Notes: generated from the sequence alone by a model not told the origin. Counted from the first letter of the stretch, positions 47,740-61,578 are shown. The stretch is 64,000 nt of DNA from Elysia crispata (GCA_033675545.1 JAWDGP010006766.1:86001-150000); one strand, 5' to 3'. Numbers and translations are program-made.

Positions 47740-48685
47740 GAGCTTGAGCAGACCGGAAAGACAACAGCGTTTCGGAAACCATATCAATTCAGAAACCATA
47801 TAAGTCAGGAGACCATACCAGTCACATAACCAGTCTTGAAACCATTATCAGTCAGAAAACTAATATAGAAACCGTATCAGTCAGGAAACCATAGTAACTC
47901 AGAAACCTAATCGGTCGGGAAATCAGCCTGGAAAACATATCAGTCCAAAAACCAATCAGGAAACCATATACGTCTGGAAGTCTTACCAGTTAGGAAACCA
48001 TAATCAGCCAGGAAACCATATTAATCCGGAAACCATATCAGTCAGTGAAAAATAATTAGTCCTGAAACCAGTCAAGAAACCATATCGGTAAGAAAATCAT
48101 ATCAGTCTGTAAACCTTACCAGTTAGGGAAGAATCAGTCAGGAAACCACAATCAGTCAGGAGACCATATGAGGCAGCAAACCATATCAGTCAGGAAACTA
48201 TATTAGTCAGGAAAACATATCAGGCAGGAAACCATATCAGTCAAGAAACCATAATCAGTCCGGAAACCACATCCGTCATGAAGCAATATCAGTCATAAAA
48301 CCATATCAGTCTGAAAACCAGTCCAGAAAATATATTAGCCAGGAAACTACAATCAGTCCGGAGACCAGTCCCGAAACCATAACAGTCAGGAGACCATAAT
48401 CAGTCAGGAAACCATATTAGTCAGAAAAGCATATCAGTCTGGAGAGCTTAACAGTTAGGGAACCATAATCAGTGAGGAAACCATATTAGTCGGCAAATCA
48501 TATCAGGCCGGAAACTATATCAGTCGAAACCTTACTAATTAGGAAACCATAACCAGTCAGGAAAACATATCAGGCAGGAAATAATATCAGTCTGGAAATC
48601 TTACAAAGTAGGAACCATATTATTCAGGAAACCAAATCAGTCATGAAACCATATCAGTCAGACAACCACCACAGGTTGAGGAGCT
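47740..48685. repeat. ~17-20-bp minisatellite (ggaaaccatatcagtca)
   Basis: About 45 degenerate units of the type aaccatatcagtcaggaaac with variable length, so no frame stays open. It lies in the E4-E5 intron. Confidence 0.92.
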
Positions 48686-48689
48686 ATGG

Positions 48690-50500
48690 TAGGTAAAGGA
48701 GGTAAAGCTGACCGCCACATAAGCCCCTAAGAATCTGAGGCGGGGCAGCAAGTCAGTGAAGATAGAATCAAAGACGCCAGTTCCTGTTTTATCAGCAAAG
48801 GTTAAACCATTTCAATAAATTTAAAACTGGGTATTGGAATATATTCTCAAACTTTGAGATATATTTTGGATAGATCGTTTAGGTAAAATAATATATCTAG
48901 CATAGAGCAAAGCGGAAAGCATGAGCTGTCGCTACAAGCGCAGCATACACATAATCTGAAAGGTCTTTCAATGTGGTTCCAATCCAACTTGGATGGTACT
49001 TAAAGGAAATACCGTATTTAGAAAAAAGTGTTTACTTTATAGCCACAACGATTCTTTATGATGTAATCAAGTAACTTAATATCCATGAAATCATCACTTA
49101 ACGAAGTGACAATATGGTTCTATGGACTGAAATTTAAATCTAGGAAAAGCCAGCTAGCTGTGAGCTTAGTCTATATAATACGTTTTAAAAATTTGAAATA
49201 ACATTTCTAGATTACCGAGGAAAGTAAAAAGCACTCATTATCTCTCAGCCATACATCTTTGAGTTTTACGCATTACAAAAAATATGTAAAAAAGGAAAAA
49301 AAATATACAAGAACTCGGAGATGTAGCCCGTACGTTGATTATTGTAAACCTCGCCCAGAAACAACAACAAAACATAGTATTTTAATTATCATTAAAAGTA
49401 TAGCAACAATTATTCATTGTTCCGCACAACATGCACTTGCCGGAATTTGGACTAGGGCACCGCGTCTAAAACCGTCTGCGGTTTGATAACCAATATCACC
49501 CTCGTCAACATTTTGGCGAAACAGCGCCACGCCGTGGATTGGGCTGACGAAGGAACAGACGTCCACTTGTTTGTTGATCTCTATTCAGTATAATGGAGTG
49601 TCAGAATTTTATATGGTCATATCACCGTAAACGTACACTAAAAAAAAGGATTACAACCTAAAAGATAGCTAAGATTTAGACAAGAACAGAACGGAGATAT
49701 TGAGTGCTATGGAATACTAGCAGGGCTGACTGGAAAACATTAAAAGCTAGATTCCAGCTCTGCAGCATTGCAAAGGAGGCAGTATTTTTCTGCTCTAGTT
49801 AGATTTCATGCTTGAACGTATCTGATGGACCCAGGTTTATGCAAAACCCTATCACGTCTCTGAAGTAATGCCAGGAATACCATGACCGAGACAAGAGGAC
49901 AGACGGGACCGAGCCTAGTTTAGTAATCTGCAAGGGAGCTAATTAGTTGGCCACGAACTCCAATAGTAGTTCCATGAATTACTAACTGACTTAGTCAATA
50001 TCTTATATCAGCCACTTCTGCTAGGCTGGTGCACTTAGTATGACTATAGCTGTGGGTTTGCACTCTGGTTTGTATAAGGGGCTTTTTTATATTCTCTTAA
50101 GTCGATTCGTTTCAGATTGTGCACCATTACCTGTTATTTTTGTCCTTAAATGCAAATACATAGTTGTGTAGCATGACAAAGCTGCGTGTGAAAATTAGGA
50201 TCAATTGAAGAATACAGGAGAAACACGACTTGCGATTATTGGTAAATACCTGACTCCTTACTTCCTCATAGCGTACCAAAACTCACACCTTTACTCTTAT
50301 GTCTTTATTGTGGAAGGTGAAAACAACCAGCGCTGGTCATTGAGCACTAATACATGTAATACTAGATTGGTAGGTTACATGAGATATACAGATCACATAA
50401 TTATGGATTAGATAGAGACAGACCCAAAAATATTACAAGAAGATAAATTAAATCAACTAAAAAACAGCGTCCTGACACGCAAACAAATAAAAAGCTAAGA
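48690..50500. other. Intron sequence, possible repeat fragment near 49.4 kb
   Basis: A plus-strand frame ending near 49,486 reads LAGIWTRAPRLKPSAV, a phrase of the kind produced by interspersed repeats in many animal genomes. No gene is called. The rest is unremarkable AT-rich sequence. Confidence 0.35.
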
Positions 50501-50539
50501 AAAAAAAGAACACTAAAAGTGTTGCCGTCTGGAGCATGG

Positions 50540-51740
50540 TGATCTGAGATCTACGATGAAAGTTTGGAAGCTCAAACTAGAGACACCTACCAGAAATCGG
50601 ACGCTTGTCGCCCTACCACCACTAAAGATAAAGTTCACCAGAGACACGCTCAAAGCAAAAGGCTCTCCGATTCATTGAGACAAGTATGAAGTATTTAAAT
50701 ATAAAGACGTAAACAGAGTTGGAGAAATCTGGTAGAATAAAGAGGTGAATGAAGGAAGCTGGGAAAGAATCCACTTTGGATAATTTTGGTTAAATCAAAG
50801 TATTACACGAGGTACAATGGGACAAAAACTACCTTTTGAGAGCAGCAAATAACAGCTAGATGAAAAGGGAATGATGCAGTGTTCTCTGAAAAAGACTGCA
50901 CCAAAATTAATAATTTTACGAGATCGTAAAAGCAATAAGAGTGAGAGATCAGCCCGATAGCCACATAGCCATTATCAATAATTCAAGTGGCGAAACCTTA
51001 AATGAGAAAGGAAAAACAATTAAGAGGTGAGAATAGTGATGTCAAGAACATTTAAATCGATCTCGAGTACAAAGGGAACGTAAAAAGACATGACATCAAA
51101 TGTAGAAACCAAAAGTTTAATCATCTTTTTCTTTAAAGAAGGGTAACGGCGGCTCACTATGATTGTCCTCGTGAGGCAGGGCTTGGATGAAGAATGAGAT
51201 GTGCCAGGATGCTATAAGCACTCTATAGTGGTACTAGCGAGAGAACACAAGGTGAGCAAGAAACCTGCAATACCTGCAATACCTACAGCGCTACGTAAAC
51301 TAACATGGAAGTTGTGCACTCCGATCTTCTAGCAACGCACTGGAGCAAAACTAGGAAGTTTTCTCAATGACCCTCAGTTTGGCTTTAGAAAAGAAAGTTG
51401 GTAACCATGTGAGAGGCCAACTGTATTTTTTTTTATTCAGTCTTATTTGTGATCAAGAAAAAAAAAAGCCGTGTATCAAATCAACAGAACCAATCTTAGA
51501 GGATTTTCCAGCAATGTGTTATTGAGACCCTAAACGCCTAACAGCGGTGGCGAGCTGCGTACAGACAGCGGTTGTATGTCATATCTCGGTTCAGTCAGTC
51601 CGACAATATTTCCGATGTTCGTAATCGACATCGATCAGATTACAAGGTGGCCAAATCATGTCGTGCACTAAATGAAACTGTTTATGTGAGCAATCAGTAC
51701 AACAACACAGAGTTAAAAGAATGATTTTTTTTCCAACCCA
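50540..51740 (+). mobile_element. Decayed non-LTR retrotransposon fragment (RT-like)
   Basis: At 51,320-51,400 a plus-strand frame reads KLGSFLNDPQFGFRKES. It matches the conserved Q-F/C-G-F-R motif of LINE reverse transcriptases. Downstream (51,544-51,723) another open stretch reads RWRAAYRQRLYVISRFSQSD, of unknown family. Stops and frame changes are frequent; the outer limits are estimates. Confidence 0.42.
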
Positions 51741-53545
51741 AATCAACTCAAGCCGAAAGTGAAAAGCTGAATCAAGGCCAGTATTAGCAGATCCAAAATT
51801 CCAGCAAAGGAAATAAAAATTCGAATTAAATTCAAAGGGATCTAGTTGTAGAAAACTATTGAGTTCAAGTATGTGGTCAGCATAGTTATCGTAACACGAA
51901 AGAGACTTCCTAACTAGGATATGAAAATACTAAATAAGTCTATCTTATCATCTGGAGCTGTAACTAGAACAAAAAAATACTAAATCAGTCAATATTTTCA
52001 TCTGGAGATGTAAGTAGGATATAAAAATACTAATCAGCCAATATTAACATCTTTTACGCATCCATGTCAATACTTTTTTTATTTTATTTTATCAATATAG
52101 TTTCATTATTTTTACAACAAAAATTAATAAGATTCATCCATCCGTTTATCTGAAAACCGCACCAAATTCCTTTGTTTTATACTAACGTTTCTGATATGAA
52201 CAATTTTTACTTTCTTTTTGCTGTTGTTCTTTCTCTCATTATCCTTTTTTTTACAAAGTTATCTAGTTTAACAAGTTATTCCGCTCATTTACGTAACTCT
52301 GGCAATGTGATTTATTGAAATACTTGTATAAATAATTCTTATGATTAGAAATTCCCTTGATACAACAATTTGAGACAAATGTTAAATGTAAGCCGACAAG
52401 TTAGCCTGTAGAATCTAGATCTAAATCTCTTCGAAAAAAACCCAAAATGTATCACCTTCCACCCGTGGCTTAAAGGCTAGGAAAAGATGATTCAATTAAA
52501 TAAGAAGACGGGTATTTTTGTTATTGCAAAACATCGCCGGCATGTTTTGAAAATGTAGATAATCTAGATGGAGAAAGTTGTGAAATTGTATAAGAAAATG
52601 CGATGCCATGGTAGGCCGATCTTTTTTTCCCTACACCCGGCCTGAATAGAGCCTTATTCGTGTTTGCTATAACCTTCATTATGGCAATAGTTTGCGCTTT
52701 ACTTTTTCTTCACCTTTTGCTTCAAAAGAATGGTATGAACATTTCTACGAATAGACTCTTGTTAGATTGAAGCTGTAGGAAAGCGATTTTAAAGGTTGAC
52801 GAGAAGATATGAAGCTTTTTTTATTGCAATGTATAAACGTTCTGAAACATGTTGTTGGACACAGTTCAGCTAAAAAACACAATCCGTTAATTTCTGGTCA
52901 AAGCTATAGTATAAGGAATGTATTAGGTTTATATAAAAAAAAAATTTTCCTTAGGCACTGGTCAAGAAAGGGCATCTGACATTTTATATGCCTTAGTAAA
53001 ATCAAAGGCTCTCAAAACTTGATGTTTGTTGCGTTTGTTATAGTTCGGCTGTATAATATTGTTTTCAGAGTAAAAATTTACCTTTTCAGTTAAGCAACAG
53101 AAGAATTCAGTTGCATTATAGTTTATTTATCTCTGCTTAAAATCCGATAGGGTTGATAGCTGATCTGTAAAAAGAACCATGATTTTGGATTTCACATATC
53201 TGCCTCCTTCTTTTTTTGGAAACATCATTATCAAGATAAGCTATAAGGAGCGCAGTCTCTCCTTCCCCCCACCTCCCGCCATCCCTAAGGAGAACAGTCT
53301 GACCCACGTGCAAAGTTCATCCTCCGACCAACCTCTGAAACTTTCTGATCGCAATCTGCATTAGGTGTGGTGATTAATAGTAAGAAACAAGAGCAATTTA
53401 CTACACCTATATTCTTAAGTACATCGTTCATCTGGCAATGTTGCTATTCTTTTTCACCGTATTTTGTGCTATAGAGATATTGGCAGCTGTAAGATGACTA
53501 ATTGATGGTTAAGTTTTGTTGTACTTCCTATTTTTTTATAACGCT

Positions 53546-53800
53546 ATTGCCACTAGCGGTTGTAAAAGATCATGATTGTAGCCACAGCTTCTTTAACTTG
53601 ATGGTTATAACCAGCGCGAGATTCAAATTTTATATAAGAGCGATGGCTTTTACAACTTGATGAACATAACCAGCGGCAGTAAAAATTAGACATTATAATC
53701 AGAGCTTGTACAACTTGATGAATGTATGCAGCGACAGTAGAAATTAGACATAATGACCAGAGCTTGTACAACCTGACGAATGTAACTAACAATAATTATA
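53546..53800. repeat. ~58-bp tandem repeat, four copies
   Basis: Units around agcttgtacaacttgatgaa then tgtatgcagcgacagtagaa then attagacata, adjacent to E4 on its 3' side. Confidence 0.88.
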
Positions 53801-53839
53801 TTATAGGATTCTTATTGTAAATAGCGGTAATATAACTAC

Positions 53840-54055
53840 CTTTACTCTTGATCCAAAAATATTGAGTGACAGGCGTCGAATGAAATGGAGTATTGATATA
53901 ACCTGTAAACGATTTATGTTTGATGTCGAATGTGTCGTACAATATTGCACGCTCACTTGCATTCATTTGGCCAAAATCAGGCCAAGTTGAGCCTCGCTGA
54001 GTCAGATAGATTCGTTTGTTAACCATCGACGAGAACTTTTGAACGGTGGTAGTTA
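53840..54055 (-). CDS. Polycystin-1-like exon E4 (extracellular)
   Basis: 216 nt, phase 1 both ends, acceptor gttcatttcttgcag (very good), donor GTAGTTAT. It contains TTTVQKFSSMVNKRIYLTQR then GSTWPDFGQMNASERAILYD and a sequon, NAS. Joined to E3 it reads AAIFTVTTTVQ. It belongs to the REJ region or the segment just after it; no finer domain call is possible. Confidence 0.75.
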
Positions 54056-54229
54056 CTGCAAGAAATGAACAGTAGAAATAGAATTTTTACTAAAAAAAGT
54101 TTCCTAATGTTAATGGGGTCAAAAGATGAGAATAATTCTAAGATGCACTTTAAAAGAAAGAAAAATCGGTACATACGGATAGAGAGTGAAAATGCGAAAA
54201 TGAAAGAGATTCAGAAAAAATAAAAAGAT

Positions 54230-54324
54230 AGGCAAACATACATACATACAAACATATAGATAGATAGATGGATGGATAAATGAAAAAAAAAGAGAAAGAT
54301 ATATAAAGATATATATATATATAT

Positions 54325-54400
<76 letters not shown>
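54230..54400. repeat. (GATA)/(AT)n/(GA)n compound microsatellite
   Basis: ATAC and GATA runs, then (AT)n, then a (GA)n run of about 75 bp, with a short C-run following at 54,413-54,420. Confidence 0.96.
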
Positions 54401-54419
54401 TAAAATCATAGCCCCCCCC

Positions 54420-57400
54420 CTCCATCAACCCCAAATCTTATTAATTTGCTATTGAGGTAAACTGAACATGCCGTTTGTTTGTTTGTTTTTGTTAAAAAAA
54501 ATCAACAACAAACAAAAAAACATATAAAAAGAAATAAACAAAAAAAAACTCAAAACATTCAAAGAAACAAAGAAAAAGGCTTTGGAAATTGTTTCTCAAT
54601 GGACATCGCCTTTACCATACAGATACAAGAAGGGAAGGGACCAGAACAGGAGAAAGATGCCTGCTGAAACCTTCCTCACTATCCACTCAAACGGACTACA
54701 ACTAAACTAAGCGACAAAACCTTGATATGCAGATACTTAAAGTTAAAACAAAATCAAATCTAAAACTAAGCGCAGGCATAGCTACATTTATTTCAATCTA
54801 AAAACGTGCTTGCTGCGTGATAAAGAACTTAACGCCAACACACATATCCAAAATGTTTCTGTATAAAGCGAAGTAACAACCAACAGTCTGCATTCAGCAA
54901 GATGCTTGGCCGTCGCTGTATGGCTTCTACACTCAGCACATCGCCTCATATTAAAAGCATATTATCATCAATTCAGTACTTTTTCTAAGGGAAAAAGTGG
55001 CATTCTTATCCTTTTGACACAACTTAATTTCAAGCTTGGAATATTGCACCGAAGTTCTAAAGGTCTCCTTTTGAGTTCATTTATGTTAATATAATTATTA
55101 GTGCAATTAATCAACTTATGAAGTGGAAACAACTTCCTCGCTGGGGCGATAATAAATAAGAGGCAATTTGTTGGATTTAAACGCGTTTGCATATTGCAGC
55201 TACCGAGTAACGTCCGCCTCAGCTGTAGTGACAGAAAGTGATGAAAATTATCGCGAGTTATGTATCTGTCAGCAAAGGTAACTTAAACTGAGGCAGCCCA
55301 AAATGTAAAACTTAAAAATCATTTACATAGGGTCTCGTAGTGGTAAATTATACTTATTTATTGTTTCACAAAGTCATTTGTGACATAAATTTTAATAATG
55401 CTTGTATAATACTTTTCATGTTTGAGTTATTAATTCCCGGCGTTTTTATAAATGGGCTGTCCTGTAGTTTATCAGTTTATCTAAATTCGATCCTAGTGAC
55501 ATGTAGTTTTGGTCACGATGCTCCTACTGACTGCATAGACAGTATGTAATTATTTTAGATCAAAGTATGACATGTTTTTTTTTTCATTTTCATGTTTCGA
55601 CATTGTTATCTCTAGCTTCGTAGAGAGCAGCAATCGTCTGAGAAGTCCTTCTTATCTTTTAGAAACGCTTGACGTAAGTCTCTCAAAATGAGACTTTAGA
55701 CTTATACCTTGGATACTGTGCATGTCGTATTTTCACAATTGTCCAGTTTGTCCTCTCTCTACGGACAATAATCTTAAACAAAAAGTAGTTCTAATACTGA
55801 GCCTACTGTCCGCAAGTTCTGACTAGACCTTAACCTACAGACTGGTCAACATTCGGCATTATTCTGCCTGTGTAGAAAGAGAGAAGCAATTAACCGCAGG
55901 GCTGGTGCGATGCCACAGGACAGAACAACTTCGTGGAGTAGCGCTTTTTCCTTCTAGTGATGATACTACAATACGGAAGAGAGAATTGATACCGAGCGAT
56001 GTGAGAAACCGCCGAGCGCTCTTGCGATGGTGGACTATTCTGGAGCGGACACTGAAAAAGATTATAGTAAAATCACCAGTTTCTCCCAGCAGATGGCGAG
56101 GAGGAAATCAACATGAAAGCGACACTTCGAGCCCTTTTTTTTGAACCATCTGATTTATAAAAGGCAATTTCGATTTCTTTCTCCGCTCTCTCCTCCAAAA
56201 CCAGTCGCCGCAGAGTTGTGAAGTTTACTGAATTTCGATTTGTCAAGATCAATGTCCTCACGTTACATAAATATTAAAGAGAAGTTATATATTTAGGCCT
56301 TTGGAAGTTTATTATAATTTCAATTTATTTAATTCATAAATTTTCATTGTACGAGATTTGTTGTAATGAGTCAAATAATATTTAAAAGACTGTCCTCAGC
56401 AGTTGAAAATTTTCCAAGATAATGGCACTGTTAAAACGAACTATTGTTGCAAACATAAATATATAAAAATATACAACTTATTTCAATGTAGTAAAAAATT
56501 TAGAAAAAAATAAATAAAACTTGAACTACTCCAATGCCGTGGAAATTATTCCGTTCTGTGTGTTCAGGAAAATAGAGTGATCTGATAGGTTAGTGTTATA
56601 AGAACAAAACTACTGTCATCGTCGCCATTTCTTCCGGAGAGGCGGTTGCAAATTTAAATACAACGTCTGCCTCATTTGCTCTCTTTTCATACTGCTCTAT
56701 TGTTTGATATCTAAGATATCGACCAGATCCACTAGTTGTCTACACGGAACCCTAGACACATTCAAGTTAAGTCATTTTTATTAAGATTCCATTCTAAATT
56801 GTCTTGCGTATAGATTGTGACTAGATCGAGAATAATTATAAGCTTTAGCGATCCAAGATAACTCCATTGATTTTGAAAAGAATCGGGTTCTTGAATTTGT
56901 TTTCTCGGTAATATTATTGTCTGAGAAGCCGCACATTATTTCTCTGCATTGGAAAACACTTTTTACCGCTTTAGGTCGATTACTACATTATCTCCGTAAT
57001 GGATCATCAGCACCACATACTGCTCTCGGTGGATAGATAAACTGAAAAGAGGGCATCTTAGAAGATTGCAATCAAGTTTAGTTTAGATTTCTAGCTTGAG
57101 ATCTCTGCTTTATTTAAAGAATGTCATCATGACAACGTGAGAAGAATTCTAATAACTCAGAATTCAATAATTACTACTTTAGAAATGTCCTATGAGTGGC
57201 CCTGCGGAAGATATATCTTATTGTGAGAGCACACGATTGCAGGCTCTTGTGACAAGTCAGTTATTTTTGTTTTCTCTGAAGGAAACATGGACCAATGATA
57301 AGAGAAAGATAAAGGCACTGAACAACACAAGGGAATGGAATATAAGTGCAACATTTGCGATCGTTTCCCAATTCGCATTTCAAATGTAGGGAATCTCAAT

Positions 57401-58090
57401 TGACAATGGAGCCTCTTCAATGTCTTAACATAAAATGAACTGAAATGATATACATGTACCCAAGCTAAAGGCTTTGGGTGCCGTGTGTAATTAGCCAATG
57501 CGTTAGAACTACTCGATGCATTCCTCGGGATAAAATTGTTTACAACAGTAGGCTCATGCATCCATTGTAAAGTCAACAGGTCAGTGGTAGCTAATTTAAA
57601 GAAAATAGACTCTAGAAATTCGAAAAACGTCCTCGCCATCAGCCAACACGGAAAGAGCTGTCGCTCACATACAGCTCAAAACGGATGGACTCAAAACGTT
57701 GAAATCTTATGTGAAAACTCAAAGTTTTGAATCGATAAATCACAACATCGATGTTTTCTAAAAAAATCTTTCGCTCAATGATATTGATATTGAATAGCTT
57801 TTTAATCAGAGAAATGGCTTAACATAGCACATTAGAAAGCTTTCACTAAAGATGTCTTAACTCGAACCGAAAATGAGAATCCGTTAGTCATCTATCCAGT
57901 CCCCTTTATTTTTGCCCTTTGCTTCGCGGTATTAAACAAGAAATAGGCCTGCGAAGCAAGATAAATCTTATGGCTTCATCCTGACCCTCATAGGCACGCT
58001 ATCCCCAGGCCATGAGAATGTTAATGAACCACGCCTTTATTGCTGTCAGCAGACCAGACGTTCCTGGGCCGACAACACAGTCCGTGTCTG
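54420..58090. other. Intron E3-E4, no gene seen
   Basis: Unique AT-rich sequence. The longest minus-strand frame (149 codons, 57,190-57,639) has no recognisable domain and no matching splice signals. A CTCF-like motif lies at 56,086-56,098. Confidence 0.45.
56086..56098 (+). promoter_or_regulatory. CTCF-like motif
   Basis: ccagcagatggcg matches the core CTCF consensus C-C-A-S-Y-A-G-R-K-G-G-C-R at all 13 positions. A single sequence match in an intron; binding is unknown. Confidence 0.3.
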
Positions 58091-58096
58091 CATGAT

Positions 58097-58615
58097 AACC
58101 GATCTGAGACAACCCAGCAGATCTCAACCCACCACAGAAAGCAGTTGAGCCTGTTGGCCAGCAGAGTGTACGGTCTGAGACAACCCAGCAGATCTCAACC
58201 CACCACAGAAAGCAGCTGAGCCTGTTGGCCTGAAGGATATACGGTCTGAGACAACCCAGCAGATCTCAACCCACTACAGAAAGCAGTTGAGCCTGTTGGC
58301 TTGCTGGATATACGGTCTGAGACAACCCAGCAGATCTCAACCCACCACAGAAAGCAGTTGAGCCTGTTGGCCTGCAGGATATACGGTCTGAGACAACCCA
58401 GCAGATCTCAACCCACCACAGAAAGCAGTTGAGCCTGTTGGCCTGCAGGCTATACGGTATGAGACAACCCAGCAGATCTCAATCCACTACAGAAAGCAGT
58501 TGAGCCTGTTGGCCTGCAGGATATACGGTCTGAGACAACCCAGCAGATCTCAACCCACCACAGAAAGCAGCTGAGCCTGTTGGCCTTCAGGATATACAGT
58601 CTGAGACAACCAAAT
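58097..58615. repeat. 71-bp minisatellite, about seven copies
   Basis: Units starting ggtctgagacaacccagcag then atctcaacccaccacagaaa then gcagttgagcctgttggcct, period 71 bp, highly similar. It lies 85 bp from E3 on its 3' side. Confidence 0.95.
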
Positions 58616-58698
58616 ACGTTAGGACGCTTGTGAGCACAACGTGGATCGAATCTGATAAGTTTCATAACTCGTGTTATAGTTATTTCCCCAAGTTTTAC

Positions 58699-58763
58699 CT
58701 GTAAATATAGCGGCAGTCAATGAAGCCACGGATAGGACTGGTTGGATAGGATCGGGCTTTCTG
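58699..58763 (-). CDS. Polycystin-1-like exon E3 (extracellular)
   Basis: 65 nt, donor GTAAAACTT. It codes RKPDPIQPVLSVASLTAAIF T in the frame that joins E4 in phase 1. The acceptor may be either of two neighbouring AGs. A second frame is open, but it ends in phase 2 and does not fit E4. The entry phase (2) does not match E2, so at least one exon between 58.8 and 62.3 kb is missing from this list. Confidence 0.55.
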
Positions 58764-59666
58764 CTGTTTCGCTCTACCACTCCTCCCAATAAAATAAAAG
58801 TAATGAAAAACCCATCCCTCTTTTCTCCGTAAAGTGAGAAGAAACAGCAAAGACCTATCGACAGATAATTATATAAAATGAACTCATTTCGCAGGTCTTG
58901 ACACATCATCTCCAGTGCTCACTGCACGATTGCTGTCAGCATCCTTTTTCAGCCTTGACTATACTGGTACATGTGTAGTAAAAAAGACATTTGCTTCCAG
59001 TTGCAATTAGTTATGTACTTTTCCAATCTGATTAAGGATCCTTCCACGCGTTTATTTTGTAGCTATGCAAGTTCAAACAAAAAAAACCGTGTTTTACATG
59101 CCTTTTGTTCATGCGTTAATGGCTCTAAATCAAGTTCTTGATTCAATTACCTTCTCATGGCCAGAGGAGAAGGTGTTTGACAAGAGCTCTGCTCTCAGCT
59201 TTTGGTGGCCAAGGCATCTGCATTGAGCAACCAGAATTATGCAAGTGCATTGATGGTGATTACAAAAGACAGTTTTCATTTTCGGGGAGCAGGCTGGGGT
59301 GGGAGGGTCCCGCTAAAATTCAAATCCGAAAAAAAGGCTGATGTAGAATAAAGTATTGGACAACAAAAGAAGCTTACTGACGTCTTGAAAATGCCACTGA
59401 TAGGTTGACTGAATGCATGAAGGGTTTCCAAACTCAAAAATTATTCCAGAAATTAACCTCATTAAGATGAAATGAAGGATATTATGACCTCAAAAGTTAT
59501 ATTCTTGTTTTCAAATACCACTTTCTAAGGGGTATTTGGTAACTGTTGATATCTAGGAATCACGTAAATCATACCCTTCAGGTAAGGACTGGCCGACAAC
59601 ACTGTGGTATTTGAGCCCCGCCATGCTTTTTAAACCCTGCCAGGCTCAAAGAAAAATTGGTATAGA

Positions 59667-59670
<4 letters not shown>

Positions 59671-59712
<42 letters not shown>
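59671..59712. repeat. (AT)n microsatellite
   Basis: (AT)n of about 42 bp, directly beyond the 3' end of the LINE fragment, as often seen at retrotransposon tails. Confidence 0.95.
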
Positions 59713-59715
<3 letters not shown>

Positions 59716-59739
59716 CATAGGTGTGAAAAATATATGAAT

Positions 59740-60045
59740 TCAAGCAACGACTAAGCGAATGAAATGTAATATATTATAAATTCTTCCAGGTCATTCAACC
59801 TGAAAAATCTGTCTTGGGCTTGCAGACAGACTGCACACTCAAATAATATGTGTTTCAGGGTGTAAAAGTTGCCACATAACAGAGTCACTCCTCCATTTCG
59901 AGCGGCCTATTGTGCGTATGTGTGTTAACAATGTCTGCACATAGTAGTTTACAATCTTACCATTCGTTGTTATCCTAGAGTGTTTATTCTCTAGATTTGG
60001 TATAATTTGATATGAATTATTAGGTAGGTCAAAAATTATTAACAA
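59740..60045 (-). mobile_element. Non-LTR retrotransposon 3' fragment
   Basis: The minus strand at 59,770-59,900 reads LLCGNFYTLKHILFECAVC then LQAQDRFFRLNDLEEF. It matches the C-terminal region of LINE polyproteins, where a C-x2-C...H...C pattern (here with the first Cys lost) precedes a Leu-rich tail. A short frame upstream is broken. Only the 3' end is preserved, which suits 5'-truncated insertion. Confidence 0.6.
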
Positions 60046-60049
60046 AGAA

Positions 60050-61509
60050 ACATACCTCTTTGTAACACAGTATTATGGATTGTGATGGATCTCGGTATGT
60101 TAGTTCTATAAAAGGAAGTTAAATGAAATAATGTCACGCGAGTGGTTTCCTATCAAATCTTTCAAGCCAAGCACATACTTGCTCCGTATAAGACACTCCC
60201 ACAGTTCTAAAGTCTGATTGTCTCATAGAGAAACTTTCGCGAGGGCGAAGATGCGATTGTACAAGCGACAGTTACCTGTCCATTGAGAAGTTATGATTTC
60301 ACAGACTGTTACCACAGGACAGAACTGGCGCAATGGTGATCTTCTATGATATAATAAAACCACTCTTCGCCACGCCCTCCCTTCATTAAAGTATCATCTT
60401 GCTTCTGGTGCCGATTTTATTCGAGAACGAGGAATATAAGAAAGTTCTTAATAAATCACACCGACCCTCATACAAAAGTACATGGAATCGAAAAAAACTG
60501 AAAATCAGTTTAGCTTGTATGTATAAGTTAAGGGATTTGAAAACATGTTTGAAAAAAATCGAATTGAAACAGAATCCAAGTCCGTGAGAGCATACCATTG
60601 TTGAAAACTTCTTTGGAACATTCCACTGAAATGAGTGAAGAAAAAGCGAGATTAATAAAAAGAAAGTCAGAGTGAAGGAAATATCAATTTGATAACAAAA
60701 TTATTAGTGCTGTTTATGTCAATAAATGGCTAAAAAAAACTTCGCGGAACCTCCAGCAATTAGGAAGACAATGACCAAAAGAAAAAAAACTTCTCATACT
60801 CTAGCAGCTCCATACCATTTGATTTGATAGAATTTCCTCATTTATTCTAATGTATAGTAAAAGAAGTTTGAACTCTAAAGAGGTGTCCGCGCTATAGCCT
60901 ACTATTACAACATTTAAAAGGGAAAAGGGGGAGGGTGGTGTAGAGCTTAGTAATGAGATCCCTGATTGAACCGTGGTGCTCTTGGACATCAATGACAATT
61001 CATTCTTACTGTGCTTGATAATAGAAATTACTGAACTTGCTATACGGCTTGCATACATTCTTCCTCAGTCAAAGGTTACAAGAAAATCCTTCAATTAGTT
61101 TGGTTGGATTGGGATCTTAAAGGCGTTATTCGTGAGGTTCTGGCTTGATTGAGCTGCGATTACAGAAAAAGTCTCACCAATTGAAAAGATTCGGTATCTA
61201 TGTCTCTTTCTTTATACCTGCCGGTATCTATATCCTTTTGTTTATCTATCTCTCTAAATATATACTCGTCTATACAACTAGCTACCTGCTTCAGTTTCTA
61301 TCTTAGTATCTATTTATATATACACATCTACGTATGTATGTATGTATGTATGCATATATTTTATACCTATCTTGGTATCTTTCTATATACCTACCAGTCT
61401 CTCTTTCCTATTATTTCTCTATCTATCTATCCAAATACATTCTCGTCTACCCATTTACATAGCTATCTACCTGCTTTAGTTTCCATCTTAGTATGTATGT
61501 ATGTATCTA

Positions 61510-61578
<69 letters not shown>

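Noticed and set aside
53179..53364. Plus-strand proline/serine-rich 61-codon frame as an exon
   Set aside because: Open on both strands for a short distance, with no clear splice pair or family.
57190..57639. 149-codon minus-strand frame as a gene or exon
   Set aside because: No domain recognised, no convincing acceptor or donor, and E3 joins E4 in phase without it. Left as unexplained.
60276..60324. Minus-strand segment FCPVVTVCEIITSQWT as a REJ exon
   Set aside because: Good donor and Cys-containing, but neither entry nor exit phase links it to E2 or E3 by itself.
61010..61063. 54-nt minus-strand candidate exon (MYASRIASSVISIIKH)
   Set aside because: The entry phase fits E2, but the exit phase does not fit E3 and the sequence has no REJ features; kept only as a possibility.
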